Shown: positions 16,456-24,969 of the stretch, piece after piece
Position numbering within the stretch: the first letter of the stretch is position 1
Layout of the letters: each line of letters begins with the position of its first letter
Origin: Azospirillum sp.
Lineage (GTDB): Bacteria; Pseudomonadota; Alphaproteobacteria; Azospirillales; Azospirillaceae
NCBI GenBank assembly: GCA_027486405.1
Contig: JAIXPD010000039.1
Coordinates: 1-38,623, forward strand
Direction of reading: 5' to 3'
DNA length: 38,623 nucleotides
Notes under the pieces: generated by a model
Seen by the model: only the letters and a program-made list of their open reading frames with translations
Told to the model about the DNA's origin: nothing
The model's database searches: none
Translations under genes and position numbers: made by a program

Positions 16456-17793
16456 ATGCGGGGCGGTGGGTGGCGCGGGGCGATGATGGGGTTGGCGGTC
16501 GCCTCGGCGGCGCTGACCTTCCTGGCGGTCGAGCGGGCCACCGTGACCGCCGACAACCCGACCGCCTATGCGATGGATATGGCGGTGGTCGGGCTGGGTC
16601 TGCTGACCTTGTGGGTGGCGTTCTCCCGCCTTGTCCGCCACGTCCGCGACCTTGGTCGGCTGCGCGACGCGTTGGCGGGCGGGCAGCTTCGGGGGCGCGA
16701 TGCGGCGTGGCTGACCGAGCGGCGGGACGAGATCGGCCAGATCGCCCATCTTCTCAGCCACCCCGGCCCCCGGCTGGAACGAAGCCCATCCACCCGCGCG
16801 GACAAGAGTCTGTCGGCGGTCCTGGCCATGACCGATGACCCGGTTCTGATTGTCGAGGACAATGGCCGGGTCGAGCGGATCACCCCCGCCGCCGTCCGCC
16901 TGCTGGACGGGACCGTGGCTGTCGGGAGCGACATCGGCGACGCGCTCGTCCCGTCGGATGTGAGCCGCGCCATCGAACGCGCGCGCGGGGCTGGAGAGGC
17001 GGTGACGGCGGTGTTGCGTCGCGCCGATGGTGTCGAACTGTCGGCGCGCGTCGCCGATCTGGGGCTGAACAGCGGCATGGTCATCGCCTTCCCCCAACGG
17101 GGGCAGGGCGGGGCGCTGGCGGTGGCGTCGCGGCGTTCGGTTCCCTTGAAGGCGGCGGGCCATCCGCTGCCGTTGGGGGATGACGAGCCGCTGGCCGCGA
17201 CTCCGCTGGTCTCGCTGTGGGTGGCCACCGCCGGGTCGGTTTTGGGGGAGGGGCCGGTCATCGCGGTGGGAACCATGCGGCTGGTTGGGTCCCGTGTGTT
17301 TCGAACGGTGTCGTTGTCGGTTCTGATTGACCCGGTGGGCGTGGTCGCGCCCGAGGCCACCGCCCGCCATGGCATCGACGGCGCGCGGGTGGCGGGCCAG
17401 CGTCCCTTCCTCGCCGCGTGGCCGACCCTGGCCGAGACGTTGCGCCATTGTGTCGTGGTCGGCGTTGGGGTGGACACGGCGCTGGCGGCGCTGGCGCGCG
17501 CCTGTGGTCACGCGGGCCTGCCGCCGCCATCCACCCCCAGCCTTGATCTGGGGCGGGTTGCTGCTGCCCTGGACCCGGCGCTGGCGAACCGCCCGCTGGC
17601 GGCGGTGGCCGCCGCGTTTGGTGTGTCGGTTGCGGACACCGCCCCGGACGATCCGTTTGCCCCGGTTTTCCTCCAAGCCGCGTTGGCGGCGGCGCTGATC
17701 CCCCGGCTGGCGGAGCGGGGCGTCGTCACCCTGCGTCAAGCGCGGGAATTGGCGGGGGGCGATGCCGCGCCGGAGACGGCGGCTGCGACCTGA
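16456..17793 (+). CDS. Membrane HAMP-PAS protein with a degenerate DnaQ-type exonuclease domain
   Basis: The product is 445 aa; ATG 16456 has AAGGGAG about 8 bases upstream, better than in-frame starts at 16324 or 16423. Two TM helices (about 10-25 and 40-60) are followed by a HAMP-like segment (61-100), a PAS-like domain (about 115-212: LAMTDDPVLIVEDNGRVERI) and a domain at about 250-432 that aligns with DEDDh 3'-5' exonucleases: LVSLWVATAG where active enzymes have VVLDTETTG, ATARHGID for STAIHGI, and VVGVGVDTAL for VGHNxxFDL. The metal-binding Asp and Glu of motif I are Trp255 and Ala257, the motif II Asp is Ala342, and the motif III His is Asp394. It should therefore lack nuclease activity. 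A sensor or nucleotide-binding role is inference. Confidence 0.7.
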   Translation: MRGGGWRGAMMGLAVASAALTFLAVERATVTADNPTAYAMDMAVVGLGLLTLWVAFSRLVRHVRDLGRLRDALAGGQLRGRDAAWLTERRDEIGQIAHLLSHPGPRLERSPSTRADKSLSAVLAMTDDPVLIVEDNGRVERITPAAVRLLDGTVAVGSDIGDALVPSDVSRAIERARGAGEAVTAVLRRADGVELSARVADLGLNSGMVIAFPQRGQGGALAVASRRSVPLKAAGHPLPLGDDEPLAATPLVSLWVATAGSVLGEGPVIAVGTMRLVGSRVFRTVSLSVLIDPVGVVAPEATARHGIDGARVAGQRPFLAAWPTLAETLRHCVVVGVGVDTALAALARACGHAGLPPPSTPSLDLGRVAAALDPALANRPLAAVAAAFGVSVADTAPDDPFAPVFLQAALAAALIPRLAERGVVTLRQARELAGGDAAPETAAAT

Positions 17794-17822
17794 TCCGTGA
17801 TACCCCGATCAGGGGCAAAGGC

Positions 17823-17839
17823 AACTGGTCAGACCCTGA
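17823..17839. promoter_or_regulatory. Possible GntR-type operator upstream of the solute-binding gene
   Basis: A perfect GGTC-A-GACC dyad lies inside AACTGGTCAGACCCTGA, which closely resembles the FadR-type operator pattern of GntR regulators. It is 20-40 bp before the ATG of the periplasmic binding protein. No GntR gene is in the window, and a chance match is possible. Confidence 0.25.
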
Positions 17840-17860
17840 TGCGCTGTCTAAATTCAATGC

Positions 17861-18667
17861 ATGATGATTGGAAAAACGGCACAACACCCCGGCCCCTTTG
17901 GGCGGGCGGCGGATGGACGGACGGCGCGCGCGACCCGTGCGGCGGTTGGTGTGGTGGGCGGCATCGCCATGGCTTGGCTGGGCCTGACCGCCGGGGCGAT
18001 GGCAGCGGAAACGGTGACTTTGCATTACTACGAACGCCCCCCCTACATGACGGCGGCGGAGAATGGGGAGGTGCGCGGCGTGACCGCGAAAGCCGCCGAA
18101 GCCGCCTTTGTCAAAGCGGGGCTTCCCTTTGTCTGGGCGCTGACCCCGGCGCAAGGCCAGCTCGACACGATTCGCCGCAACCAGGGGCGTGACTGCGCCG
18201 TCGGGTGGTTCAAAACACCGGAACGGGCATCCTTCGGCCTCTTCACCCAGCCGATCTACCAGGATCGCCCGCCGGTGGCCATCGCCCGGCGGTCGCTGGA
18301 GATTCCACCCGACAGCACGCTGCGCGCGTTGTTGATCAGCGGAACGTCGCGTGTCCTGATGAAAATCGGGCTGACCTATGGTGCGTACATCAAGACCCTG
18401 ATCGGGAAGTACGCCGACCATCTGACCCTGGTGTCGGTTGAACCGGCCCAGATGGTGGCGATGGTGGCGGCGGATCGGGCCGATCTGATGTTCGCCGCGC
18501 AGGAGGAGGCCGACCTTCTGCTGGAAAAGAATCGGGAGGCGGCGAAGCGGGTGCGGGTGGTGGCCTTTCCCGATGTGCCATTCGGTGACGTCCGTCACAT
18601 CCTGTGCAGCCGCGCGGTGGGACGCGAGGTCATCGACGCCCTGAACGCGGCGATCCCGCCGCGCTGA
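17861..18667 (+). CDS. Periplasmic solute-binding protein (SBP family 3-like)
   Basis: The product is 268 aa. A long basic leader and signal helix end near AMA|AETVTL (about residue 49). The mature part has the type-II periplasmic fold of amino-acid-binding proteins and of the orphan sensors common in proteobacteria: YYERPPYMTAAENGEVRGVT at the start, DCAVGWFKTPERAS at the first hinge, and MVAMVAADRADLMFAAQEEADLLLE near the end. It has no adjacent permease or ATPase genes, so it could act alone or with distant partners. The start is uncertain because no good ribosome site precedes 17861. Confidence 0.8.
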   Translation: MMIGKTAQHPGPFGRAADGRTARATRAAVGVVGGIAMAWLGLTAGAMAAETVTLHYYERPPYMTAAENGEVRGVTAKAAEAAFVKAGLPFVWALTPAQGQLDTIRRNQGRDCAVGWFKTPERASFGLFTQPIYQDRPPVAIARRSLEIPPDSTLRALLISGTSRVLMKIGLTYGAYIKTLIGKYADHLTLVSVEPAQMVAMVAADRADLMFAAQEEADLLLEKNREAAKRVRVVAFPDVPFGDVRHILCSRAVGREVIDALNAAIPPR

Positions 18668-18730
18668 CGCTGGATCGGCCTCGATCTCAGGATTCGGGGA
18701 TTCGGGCGGTGAGTTCAGGCGGTGGCGAGT

Positions 18731-19378
18731 TCAGACGCTGGCGGCGATGCCGGTGGCGGCCATGCCCAAGGCCCACAGGCCAAAGGCGGCCAGCGCGACG
18801 CCGGTGCAATGGTTCAGCATCACCAGCCCCCGGTCGGAAATCCGGTGCCGGACGGCGGCCACCCCCATCGACAGGGTGAACCACCACAGCGACGCGCCCA
18901 GGAACACGCCCAGAACCAGAGTGGAGGCCTCCACCCGGTCCAACGTTCCGCCCAAACCGAATCCGGCGAAGATGGCGATGAAGGCCATGATCGTGGCCGG
19001 GTTGGTCAGGGTCAGCGACAGGCCGGTCATGAAGCCGCCGATCCAGGTCTTGCTGTCGGGCGCGGCCGCAGCCTCGCGTTCTTCCGCGTCGGGACGCTGG
19101 TGGAAGGTGCGAACGGCGACCACCATCAGGAAGATGCCGCCGACCAGTTGAAAAGCGATTTCATGCCCGCGCAGGAAGCTGAGCGCGTTCGACACACCAA
19201 AGGCGGCGATGCCACCGTAAAAGGTGTCGGCTATGGCGGCCCCGAAGCCGGTGAAAAAGCCCATCAACGGGCCGTGCTGAAGCGTGCGGCGGATGCACAG
19301 CAGGCCAATCGGACCGACGGGCGCGGCGATGGCAAAGCCCAGAACGATCCCCTGCAACAGCACCCACAAGCCTTGCAC
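18731..19378 (-). CDS. LysE/RhtB-family exporter
   Basis: The product is 215 aa if started at the GTG at 19378, where VQGLWVLLQGIVLGFAIAAP fits the family's usual N-terminus. The open frame extends to 19468 with an Arg-rich lead that fits no family member. It has six TM helices with the LysE hallmarks: GFAIAAPVGPIGLLCIRRTL, GFGAAIADTFYGGIAAFG and GLSLTLTNPATIMAFIAIF. Members export amino acids or related metabolites. The substrate is unknown. It is convergent with the solute-binding gene and divergent from the nucleoside-binding gene, with about 200 bp between. Confidence 0.85.
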   Translation of the reverse strand: MQGLWVLLQGIVLGFAIAAPVGPIGLLCIRRTLQHGPLMGFFTGFGAAIADTFYGGIAAFGVSNALSFLRGHEIAFQLVGGIFLMVVAVRTFHQRPDAEEREAAAAPDSKTWIGGFMTGLSLTLTNPATIMAFIAIFAGFGLGGTLDRVEASTLVLGVFLGASLWWFTLSMGVAAVRHRISDRGLVMLNHCTGVALAAFGLWALGMAATGIAASV

Positions 19379-19510
19379 CCGAGTCCCGCCCCCGTTCCAG
19401 AGATCGCGCGGTCGGGCGACATGTCGACGCACCAACCATCGGCGCGGTGATAAACGGCCCAGCGCCATCCGTCAACCGGGGCTGGTCCCGATTCAACAGA
19501 ACAGGCGGTG

Positions 19511-19547
19511 CGTTTCTTTGTTGTGCGAAACGTTCAGAAGGTTATCC
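19511..19547 (+). promoter_or_regulatory. Possible promoter/operator of the nucleoside-transport operon
   Basis: CGTTTC (19511-19516) and GAAACG (19527-19532) form an inverted repeat with a 10-base spacer. A weak TTGTTG (19518-19523) with TTATCC (19542-19547), 18 bases apart, overlaps it. A LacI-like half-site pattern (GAAACGTTC) is contained. An overlapping operator would suit repression by a nucleoside-responsive regulator. This is inference. Confidence 0.3.
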
Positions 19548-19584
19548 TTTCGGTCAGGTTTCGCCATCCCGGAGAGAGAGAACC

Positions 19585-20583
19585 ATGACGACTCGTGTGC
19601 TTGCGACGCTGCTGGCCGGTTCGGCCCTTGGCCTGTCGATGGCCTGTGCGGCGCTTCCGGCCCAGGCTCAGGAATTCGCGCCTGCGGTGGTGTTCGACCA
19701 GGGTGGCAAGTTTGACAAGTCGTTCAACGAGGCGGCCTACACCGGGGCGGAGCGGTTCAAGAAGGAAACCGGCGTCGCTTATCGCGAGTTCGAGATCACC
19801 AACGAGGGCCAACGCGATCAGGCGTTGCGCACGCTGGTGCGCCGTGGCGCGTCGGTGATCGTCGCCGTCGGCTTCTCCCAGGCCGCCGCCGTGGACAAGG
19901 TGGCCAAGGAATCGCCCAACACCAAATTCTGCCTGATCGACGACAAGCTGGACGTCCCGAACGTGCAGTCGGTGACGTTCAAGGAGCATGAAGGCTCCTT
20001 CCTGGTCGGCATGGCCGCCGGTCTGGTGTCGAAGTCGGGCAAGGTCGGCTTCATCGGCGGCATGGACATTCCGCTGATCCGCAACTTTCAGGTCGGCTAC
20101 GAGCAGGGCGTGAAGCACGTCGTTCCGGCGGGCGAGGTCTTCACCAACATGACCGGGACCACCCCGGCGGCCTGGAACGACCCGACTCGCGGGGCGGAGC
20201 TGGCCAAGAGCCAATTCGGGCGCGGGGCCGATGTGGTGTTCGCCGCCGCCGGGGCGACCGGCATGGGCGTGCTCCAGGCCGCTGCGGATTCGGGCAAGCT
20301 CGGCATCGGTGTGGACAGCAACCAGAACCACGTCCATCCGGGCAAGGTGCTGACCTCCATGGTCAAGCGCGTCGATGTCGTGGTCTATGACTGCATGAAG
20401 TCGGCCAAGGATGGGACGTGGAAGGCGGGCCACCGCGTGGTCGGCCTGAAGGAGGATGGGGTCGGATACGCGCTCGACGCCAACAACCGCCCGCTCATCA
20501 CGCCGGAGATCGAAAAGAAGCTGGAAGACGCCAAGGCGCAGATCATCGGCGGCTCGTTGACGGTCAAGCCCTACCAGCCCTGA
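19585..20583 (+). CDS. BMP-family nucleoside ABC transporter substrate-binding protein
   Basis: The product is 332 aa; ATG 19585 has GGAGAGAG about 8 bases upstream. A signal peptide (to about residue 28, PAQA|QEFA) precedes a Bmp/PnrA-type periplasmic fold: VVFDQGGKFDKSFNEAAYTG at the N-terminus (the Asp and Phe at this loop contact nucleoside in PnrA), VIVAVGFSQAAAVDKVA, KVGFIGGMDIPLIRNFQVGY, ADVVFAAAGATGMGVLQAA and GVDSNQNHV. It is probably a soluble periplasmic protein, since the early Cys is not in a proper lipobox. It delivers nucleosides to the double ATPase and permeases of the same locus. The purine versus pyrimidine preference is not readable. Confidence 0.92.
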   Translation: MTTRVLATLLAGSALGLSMACAALPAQAQEFAPAVVFDQGGKFDKSFNEAAYTGAERFKKETGVAYREFEITNEGQRDQALRTLVRRGASVIVAVGFSQAAAVDKVAKESPNTKFCLIDDKLDVPNVQSVTFKEHEGSFLVGMAAGLVSKSGKVGFIGGMDIPLIRNFQVGYEQGVKHVVPAGEVFTNMTGTTPAAWNDPTRGAELAKSQFGRGADVVFAAAGATGMGVLQAAADSGKLGIGVDSNQNHVHPGKVLTSMVKRVDVVVYDCMKSAKDGTWKAGHRVVGLKEDGVGYALDANNRPLITPEIEKKLEDAKAQIIGGSLTVKPYQP

Positions 20584-20596
20584 GGCACGACACGCC

Positions 20597-22183
20597 ATGT
20601 CGGATACCCAGAAGCGGGCGGACTCCCGCAACCCGGTCCCGCCCGCGCTGGAATCACCCTCGCTGGCCCCCCCCGCGCTTGAAACGGTCGCGATCAACAA
20701 ATGGTTTGGCAGCAACCACGCCAACCGTGACGTGTCGTTGACCGTTCCCAAGGGGACGATCCATGGCGTGATCGGCGAAAACGGGGCTGGCAAATCGACG
20801 ATCATGAGCATCGTCTATGGCTATCTCCGCGCGGATTCCGGTGACATCCGGGTGAATGGCCGGTCGGTGTCCATCCGCAGCCCGCGCGACGCGCTGGGGG
20901 CGGGCATCGGCATGGTCCACCAGCATTTCATGCTCGTGGATCCCTTCACCGTGCTGGAAAACGTTCTGCTGGGGGCGGAGGGGGGCGTCACCCTGTCCGC
21001 CGGGATGGAGCGGGCGCGCGCCGAACTGACCCGGCTGGCCAAGGATTACGGCCTGGAGGTCGATCTGGAGTCCCCGGTCGGCGATCTGCCGGTCGGGGCG
21101 CAGCAGCGCGTGGAGATCCTCAAGGCCCTCTACCGGGGGGCCGAGATCCTGATCCTGGACGAGCCGACCGGGGTGTTGACTCCGCAGGAGGCCGATCACC
21201 TCTTCACCATCCTGCGGGCGCTGCGCGCGCAGGGCAAAACGGTCATCATCATCACGCACAAGCTGCGCGAGATCATGGCCCTGACCGACCATGTGACGGT
21301 GATGCGGCGCGGGCAGGTGGTGGCCAACGTCGCCACCCCGGACACCAGCCGGGAGCAGTTGGCCGAACTGATGGTCGGGCGCAAGGTGCTGCTGCGGGTG
21401 GACAAGCCCCCGGCGCGGCCCACCGGCGAGGTCCTGCGGGTCGAGGGGCTGCGTGTTCGCGACCCGTCGGGGGTGGAGCGGGTGAAGGGCATCGGGCTGT
21501 CGGTGCGGGCGGGCGAGATCGTCGGCATCGCCGGGGTGTCCGGCAACGGCCAGTCGGAATTGCTGGAGGCGTTGGCCGGGATGCGGCCGATCCAATCCGG
21601 GTCGGTGCGGTTGCGCGGGGAGGAGTTGGCCGGTCGCCCCGACCGCTTCAACGCCCACGCCCTGCGCCGTCTGGGGGTGGGGCACATCCCGGAGGACCGC
21701 CAGAAGGTCGGGCTTGTCACCAGCTTTTCGGCGGAGGAATGCTCGATCCTCGGCTTTCACGACGATCCGGCGTGGAACGGGCGGATTCTGCTCGACCGCG
21801 CCGCCGTCGCCGCCAATTGCGCCGCCCAGATGGAGGCGTATGACACCCGCCCGCGCAACGGCGCGCTGAACGCCGCCAATTTTTCCGGCGGCAACCAGCA
21901 AAAAATCGTTCTGGCGCGGGAAATCGAACGGAACCCCGACCTGCTGCTGGTCGGTCAACCGACGCGCGGGGTGGACATCGGGGCCATCGAGTTCATCCAC
22001 CGGCGGCTCGTCGCCCTGCGCGACCAGGGCAAGGCGATCCTGCTGGTGTCGGTCGAACTGGACGAAATCCGCGCCCTGTCCGACCGCATCCTGGTGATGT
22101 TCGACGGCCATCTGGTGGGCGAGGTCGCCCCCGACGAGGCCGACGAAACCCGTCTTGGCATGATGATGGCGGGCTGTGCGTGA
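20597..22183 (+). CDS. Nucleoside ABC transporter ATP-binding protein (two fused ABC domains)
   Basis: The product is 528 aa, 13 bp after the binding-protein gene. The first ABC domain has Walker [10 protein letters not shown] (about 60-68), signature VGAQQRVEI and Walker [10 protein letters not shown]. The second has a P-loop without lysine ([11 protein letters not shown], about 313), signature FSGGNQQK and Walker [13 protein letters not shown] with Gln at the catalytic Glu position. This active/degenerate split is normal for the YufO/NupA and RbsA-type double ATPases. It energises nucleoside import with the two permeases at 23807-25944, from which it is separated by a VOC/LysR insert. Confidence 0.93.
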   Translation: MSDTQKRADSRNPVPPALESPSLAPPALETVAINKWFGSNHANRDVSLTVPKGTIHGVIGENGAGKSTIMSIVYGYLRADSGDIRVNGRSVSIRSPRDALGAGIGMVHQHFMLVDPFTVLENVLLGAEGGVTLSAGMERARAELTRLAKDYGLEVDLESPVGDLPVGAQQRVEILKALYRGAEILILDEPTGVLTPQEADHLFTILRALRAQGKTVIIITHKLREIMALTDHVTVMRRGQVVANVATPDTSREQLAELMVGRKVLLRVDKPPARPTGEVLRVEGLRVRDPSGVERVKGIGLSVRAGEIVGIAGVSGNGQSELLEALAGMRPIQSGSVRLRGEELAGRPDRFNAHALRRLGVGHIPEDRQKVGLVTSFSAEECSILGFHDDPAWNGRILLDRAAVAANCAAQMEAYDTRPRNGALNAANFSGGNQQKIVLAREIERNPDLLLVGQPTRGVDIGAIEFIHRRLVALRDQGKAILLVSVELDEIRALSDRILVMFDGHLVGEVAPDEADETRLGMMMAGCA

Positions 22184-22193
22184 GCGCATGAAG

Positions 22194-22218
22194 CGGCGGG
22201 GGCACCGCGCCCCCGCCG
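22194..22218. terminator. Bidirectional GC hairpin terminator
   Basis: A perfect 10-bp stem (22194-22203 with 22209-22218) with a 5-base loop lies between the convergent ATPase and VOC genes. There is no long T-tract, so efficiency is uncertain. Confidence 0.55.
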
Positions 22219-22228
22219 ACCTTGCGTC

Positions 22229-22262
22229 ATCCCATCACTTGGCGAACCCCATCACTTGGCGA
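22229..22262. repeat. Short tandem duplication at the 3' end of the VOC gene
   Basis: CCATCACTTGGCGAAC occurs twice, about 18 bases apart. The right copy contains the stop codon and last codons of the minus-strand VOC gene, and the left copy lies just after the stop. It looks like a recent slippage duplication and does not change the protein. Confidence 0.7.
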
Positions 22263-22680
22263 ACAACTGGCCCAGATCGGCGAACGCCTTGAACTCCAGC
22301 GCGTTGCCCGCCGGATCGAGAAAGAACATGGTCGATTGCTCGCCGACCTGCCCCTTGAAGCGGGTGTAGGGTTCGATCACGAATTGAACGCCCGCCGCGC
22401 GCAGCCGTTCGGCCAGCGCCTCCCAATCCGCCGGGGACAGGACGACGCCGAAATGCGGAACCGGCACGTCGTGGCCATCGACCGGGTTGTGGTGCGCGCC
22501 CGGCGCGTTCTCGTCGCGCGGCTTCAGATGGGCGACGATCTGGTGGCCGTACAGGTTGAAATCGATCCATTGATCGCTGCTGCGCCCCTCCGGGCAGCCC
22601 AGGACCGTGCCGTAGAAATGACGGGCGACGGCCAGATCATCGACCGGAAAGGCGATGTGAAAGGGCATAACGCTGCTCAT
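22252..22680 (-). CDS. VOC-family (glyoxalase/dioxygenase superfamily) protein
   Basis: The product is 142 aa. It has two beta-alpha-beta-beta-beta modules: [20 protein letters not shown] begins the first (His in FHIAF is a likely metal ligand), [19 protein letters not shown] begins the second (His in PHFG), and [18 protein letters not shown] ends it (Glu in LEF). These three residues form the usual metal site. It resembles glyoxalase/dioxygenase-like proteins found widely in proteobacteria. The substrate is unknown. It is divergent from the LysR gene, whose product may control it. It is oriented against the nucleoside genes and is probably unrelated to them. Confidence 0.88.
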   Translation of the reverse strand: MSSVMPFHIAFPVDDLAVARHFYGTVLGCPEGRSSDQWIDFNLYGHQIVAHLKPRDENAPGAHHNPVDGHDVPVPHFGVVLSPADWEALAERLRAAGVQFVIEPYTRFKGQVGEQSTMFFLDPAGNALEFKAFADLGQLFAK

Positions 22681-22744
22681 GGATGGGGTCTCGCTCTGGC
22701 TGGTGAGTGGCTGATGACGCTTAGGAAAACCGATCCGTTCGGGG

Positions 22745-22788
22745 TTGACAAACGAGTTCTTGGGCGGCTTTTTATGAGTTCAACTCAT
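22745..22788. promoter_or_regulatory. LysR-type operator and promoter between VOC and LysR genes
   Basis: ATGAGTT-C-AACTCAT at 22774-22788 is a perfect 15-bp palindrome containing the T-N11-A LysR box, 17 bases before the LysR start. A perfect TTGACA lies at 22745-22750, with a T-rich -10 candidate (TTTTTA, 22769-22774) 18 bases later, so the palindrome would overlap or follow the plus-strand -10. This fits autoregulation of the LysR gene and control of the divergent VOC gene. Confidence 0.65.
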
Positions 22789-22805
22789 GGGTCTCGCTCC
22801 TCGCC

Positions 22806-23699
22806 ATGGCCGACCGCTCCCTGCCGTCCCTGAACGCCGTCCGCAGCTTCGTCGCCGTGGCCCGCCACCTGAGTTTCACCAAGGCCGCCGCCGATCTGTC
22901 GGTGACGCAAGGGGCGGTCAGCCGGATGATGCAGACCCTGCACGCCGATCTTGGGGTGGAACTGTTCCGCCGTGTCGGCCGGGGGATCGAGCTGACCCCG
23001 TCGGGGGAGGCCTTTTACGCCGAAGCCTCCCAGGCGCTGGACCGCATCGCGGCGGCGGCGCGGGCGGTGCGCCAGCAGGATGGCGGGGTGTTGCGGGTCA
23101 GCGCGCTGCCCACCCTGGCGCAACGCTGGCTGGTCCCGCGCCTGAAGAGCTTCCAGACCGAAAATCCCGACATTCTGGTCGATGTCAGCGTCAGCGAACA
23201 CAACGTCGATTTCGCCAAGGAACCGCTGGACGTCGCCATCCGATTCGGCGTCGATGGCTGGGCCGGGTCGGTGACGACGCCGATGATGGCGGAAACCATC
23301 GGGGTGTTCTGCGCCCCGGCGCTGCTGGAACAGGGGCCGCCGTTGCGCCACCCGTCGGATTTGCCCCGGCACCGGCTGTTGCAACACACCACCCGGCCCG
23401 ACGCCTGGCGCGGTTATCTCGGGGCCTTTGGCCTGACGCTGCCGGACTCGGCGCTGTCGCTGGGGTTCGAGCATTTCTTCATGATCATCGAAGCGGCGTC
23501 GGCGGGGATGGGCGTGGCGCTGCTGCCGGTGTTTCTGGTGCAGGACGATCTCGCCTCCGGGCGGCTGGTGCAGCCCTTCTCCGAAACGCTGCGGCAGCGC
23601 GGCAGTTACTTCATCGCCCATGCCCCCGGCGCGGAGCGGGCGCGGCGAATCCGCCTGTTCAAGACGTGGCTGCTGTCGCAAATCGACGGAACAAGCTGA
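22806..23699 (+). CDS. LysR-family transcriptional regulator (GcvA-like)
   Basis: The product is 297 aa, the family's normal length. The N-terminal winged helix-turn-helix is at about 6-65 (LNAVRSFVAVARHLSFTKAA ... LSVTQGAVSRMMQTL ... GVELFRR). The effector domain from about 90 has GcvA/AmpR-like motifs (LRVSALPTLAQRWLVPRL, LDVAIRFGVDGW). No clear ribosome site precedes ATG 22806. A perfect T-N11-A palindrome sits just upstream. Its likely target is the divergent VOC gene. It is also on the same strand as, and 107 bp before, the nucleoside permeases, so it could influence them by read-through or direct control. Confidence 0.92.
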   Translation: MADRSLPSLNAVRSFVAVARHLSFTKAAADLSVTQGAVSRMMQTLHADLGVELFRRVGRGIELTPSGEAFYAEASQALDRIAAAARAVRQQDGGVLRVSALPTLAQRWLVPRLKSFQTENPDILVDVSVSEHNVDFAKEPLDVAIRFGVDGWAGSVTTPMMAETIGVFCAPALLEQGPPLRHPSDLPRHRLLQHTTRPDAWRGYLGAFGLTLPDSALSLGFEHFFMIIEAASAGMGVALLPVFLVQDDLASGRLVQPFSETLRQRGSYFIAHAPGAERARRIRLFKTWLLSQIDGTS

Positions 23700-23806
23700 T
23701 TTGGCCCGATTCGGTCCGGTTTGGCCGGATTGGTTTGTAAAAATCTTTGGTGTCCGGTTGATCGGGCGGTTAAGAATCGACGGCGATCATTCATCGTCGG
23801 GGGCAC

Positions 23807-24964
23807 ATGGTGCAGATCGGATTGGGGAAGGGTCAGCCGGGCGCGGTGCCGGGCTGGGTTGGCTACGCGCTGTTGCCGCTGTTGAATCTGATCGCCGCCT
23901 TCGCGCTGTCGGGGCTGGTGATCCTCATCATCGGCGAAAATCCGATCAAGGTGCTGTCGCTGATGCTGACGGAGGCCGTCGGCTATCCCGAGGCCATCGG
24001 CTACACCCTGTATTACACGACGAATTACATCTTCACCGGGCTGGCGGTCGCCATCGCCTTCCATTGCGGCCTGTTCAACATCGGCGGCGAGGGGCAGGCC
24101 TACATCGGTGGTCTGGGAGCGGGGCTGGTGGCGCTGGCGTTGACCGGCTGGCCCTGGCCGGTGGTGATGGTGCTGGCGATCGCCGCGTCGGCCCTGTTCG
24201 GCGCGGCCTGGGCCTTCCTGCCCGCGTGGCTCCAGGCCAAGCGGGGCAGCCACATCGTCATCACCACGATCATGTTCAATTTCATCGCCGCGTCGGTGAT
24301 GACCTATCTGCTGGTCGATGTGCTGATCCGTCCCGGCAGCCAATCGCCGGAAACCCGCGAGTTCGACCCCGGCGTCTGGTTGCCGTCGATGGAACGGGCG
24401 CTGGGCTGGGTGGGGGTGACGATTCCGCAATCGCCGCTGAACCTGTCCTTCCTGTGGGCCATCGCCTGCTGTGTGCTGTTCCAGATTTTCCTGCGCCACA
24501 CCCGCTGGGGGTATGAGCTGCGGACGGTGGGCCGGAACGAGCGGGCGGCGGTCTATGCCGGGATTTCGCCGTCGCGCAACATCATCATCGCCATGCTGAT
24601 GTCGGGCGCGCTGGCCGGCTTTGTCGGCATCAACGAGATTTTGGGCGTGCAACACCGCATCCTGCTGAACTTCACCGGCGGTGTCGGCTTCGTCGGCATC
24701 GCCGTGGCGCTGATGGGCCGCAACCACCCGGTCGGCATCGTGCTGGCGGCGCTGCTGTTCGGCGTGCTGGCCCAGGGCGGCGGTCAGGTCTCCTTCGAGT
24801 ATCCCACGATCAACCGCGAATTGGTGATGGTCATCCAGGGGCTGGTCATCCTGTTCGCCGGGGCGATGGAGAATCTGTTCAAGCCGCAGGTGGAGGCGCT
24901 GTTCCGTCGCCGCGCGGCGAGCGCCGACACGGCGGGACCGGCGGCGACGGCGGGGAGGGGCTGA
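23807..24964 (+). CDS. Nucleoside ABC transporter permease 1 (YufP/NupB-like)
   Basis: The product is 385 aa with about nine to ten TM helices. Family features are visible: YYTTNYIFTGLAVAIAFHCG followed by LFNIGGEGQAYIGGLGAG (the conserved GEGQ loop), TIMFNFIAASVMTYLL, the coupling region YELRTVGRNERAAVYAGIS, and MSGALAGFVGINEILGVQHR. It pairs with the second permease 5 bp downstream to form the channel for nucleosides delivered by the BMP protein. The start has GGGGGC upstream. A 107-bp gap after the LysR gene may hold its own promoter, but I cannot name a good one. Confidence 0.92.
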   Translation: MVQIGLGKGQPGAVPGWVGYALLPLLNLIAAFALSGLVILIIGENPIKVLSLMLTEAVGYPEAIGYTLYYTTNYIFTGLAVAIAFHCGLFNIGGEGQAYIGGLGAGLVALALTGWPWPVVMVLAIAASALFGAAWAFLPAWLQAKRGSHIVITTIMFNFIAASVMTYLLVDVLIRPGSQSPETREFDPGVWLPSMERALGWVGVTIPQSPLNLSFLWAIACCVLFQIFLRHTRWGYELRTVGRNERAAVYAGISPSRNIIIAMLMSGALAGFVGINEILGVQHRILLNFTGGVGFVGIAVALMGRNHPVGIVLAALLFGVLAQGGGQVSFEYPTINRELVMVIQGLVILFAGAMENLFKPQVEALFRRRAASADTAGPAATAGRG

Positions 24965-24969
24965 AGGCC

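Noticed and set aside
22194..22262. Mobile-element end or attachment site near the VOC gene
   Set aside because: The repeats are only 16-18 bases and tandem, with no integrase or transposase near; slippage is the simpler explanation.
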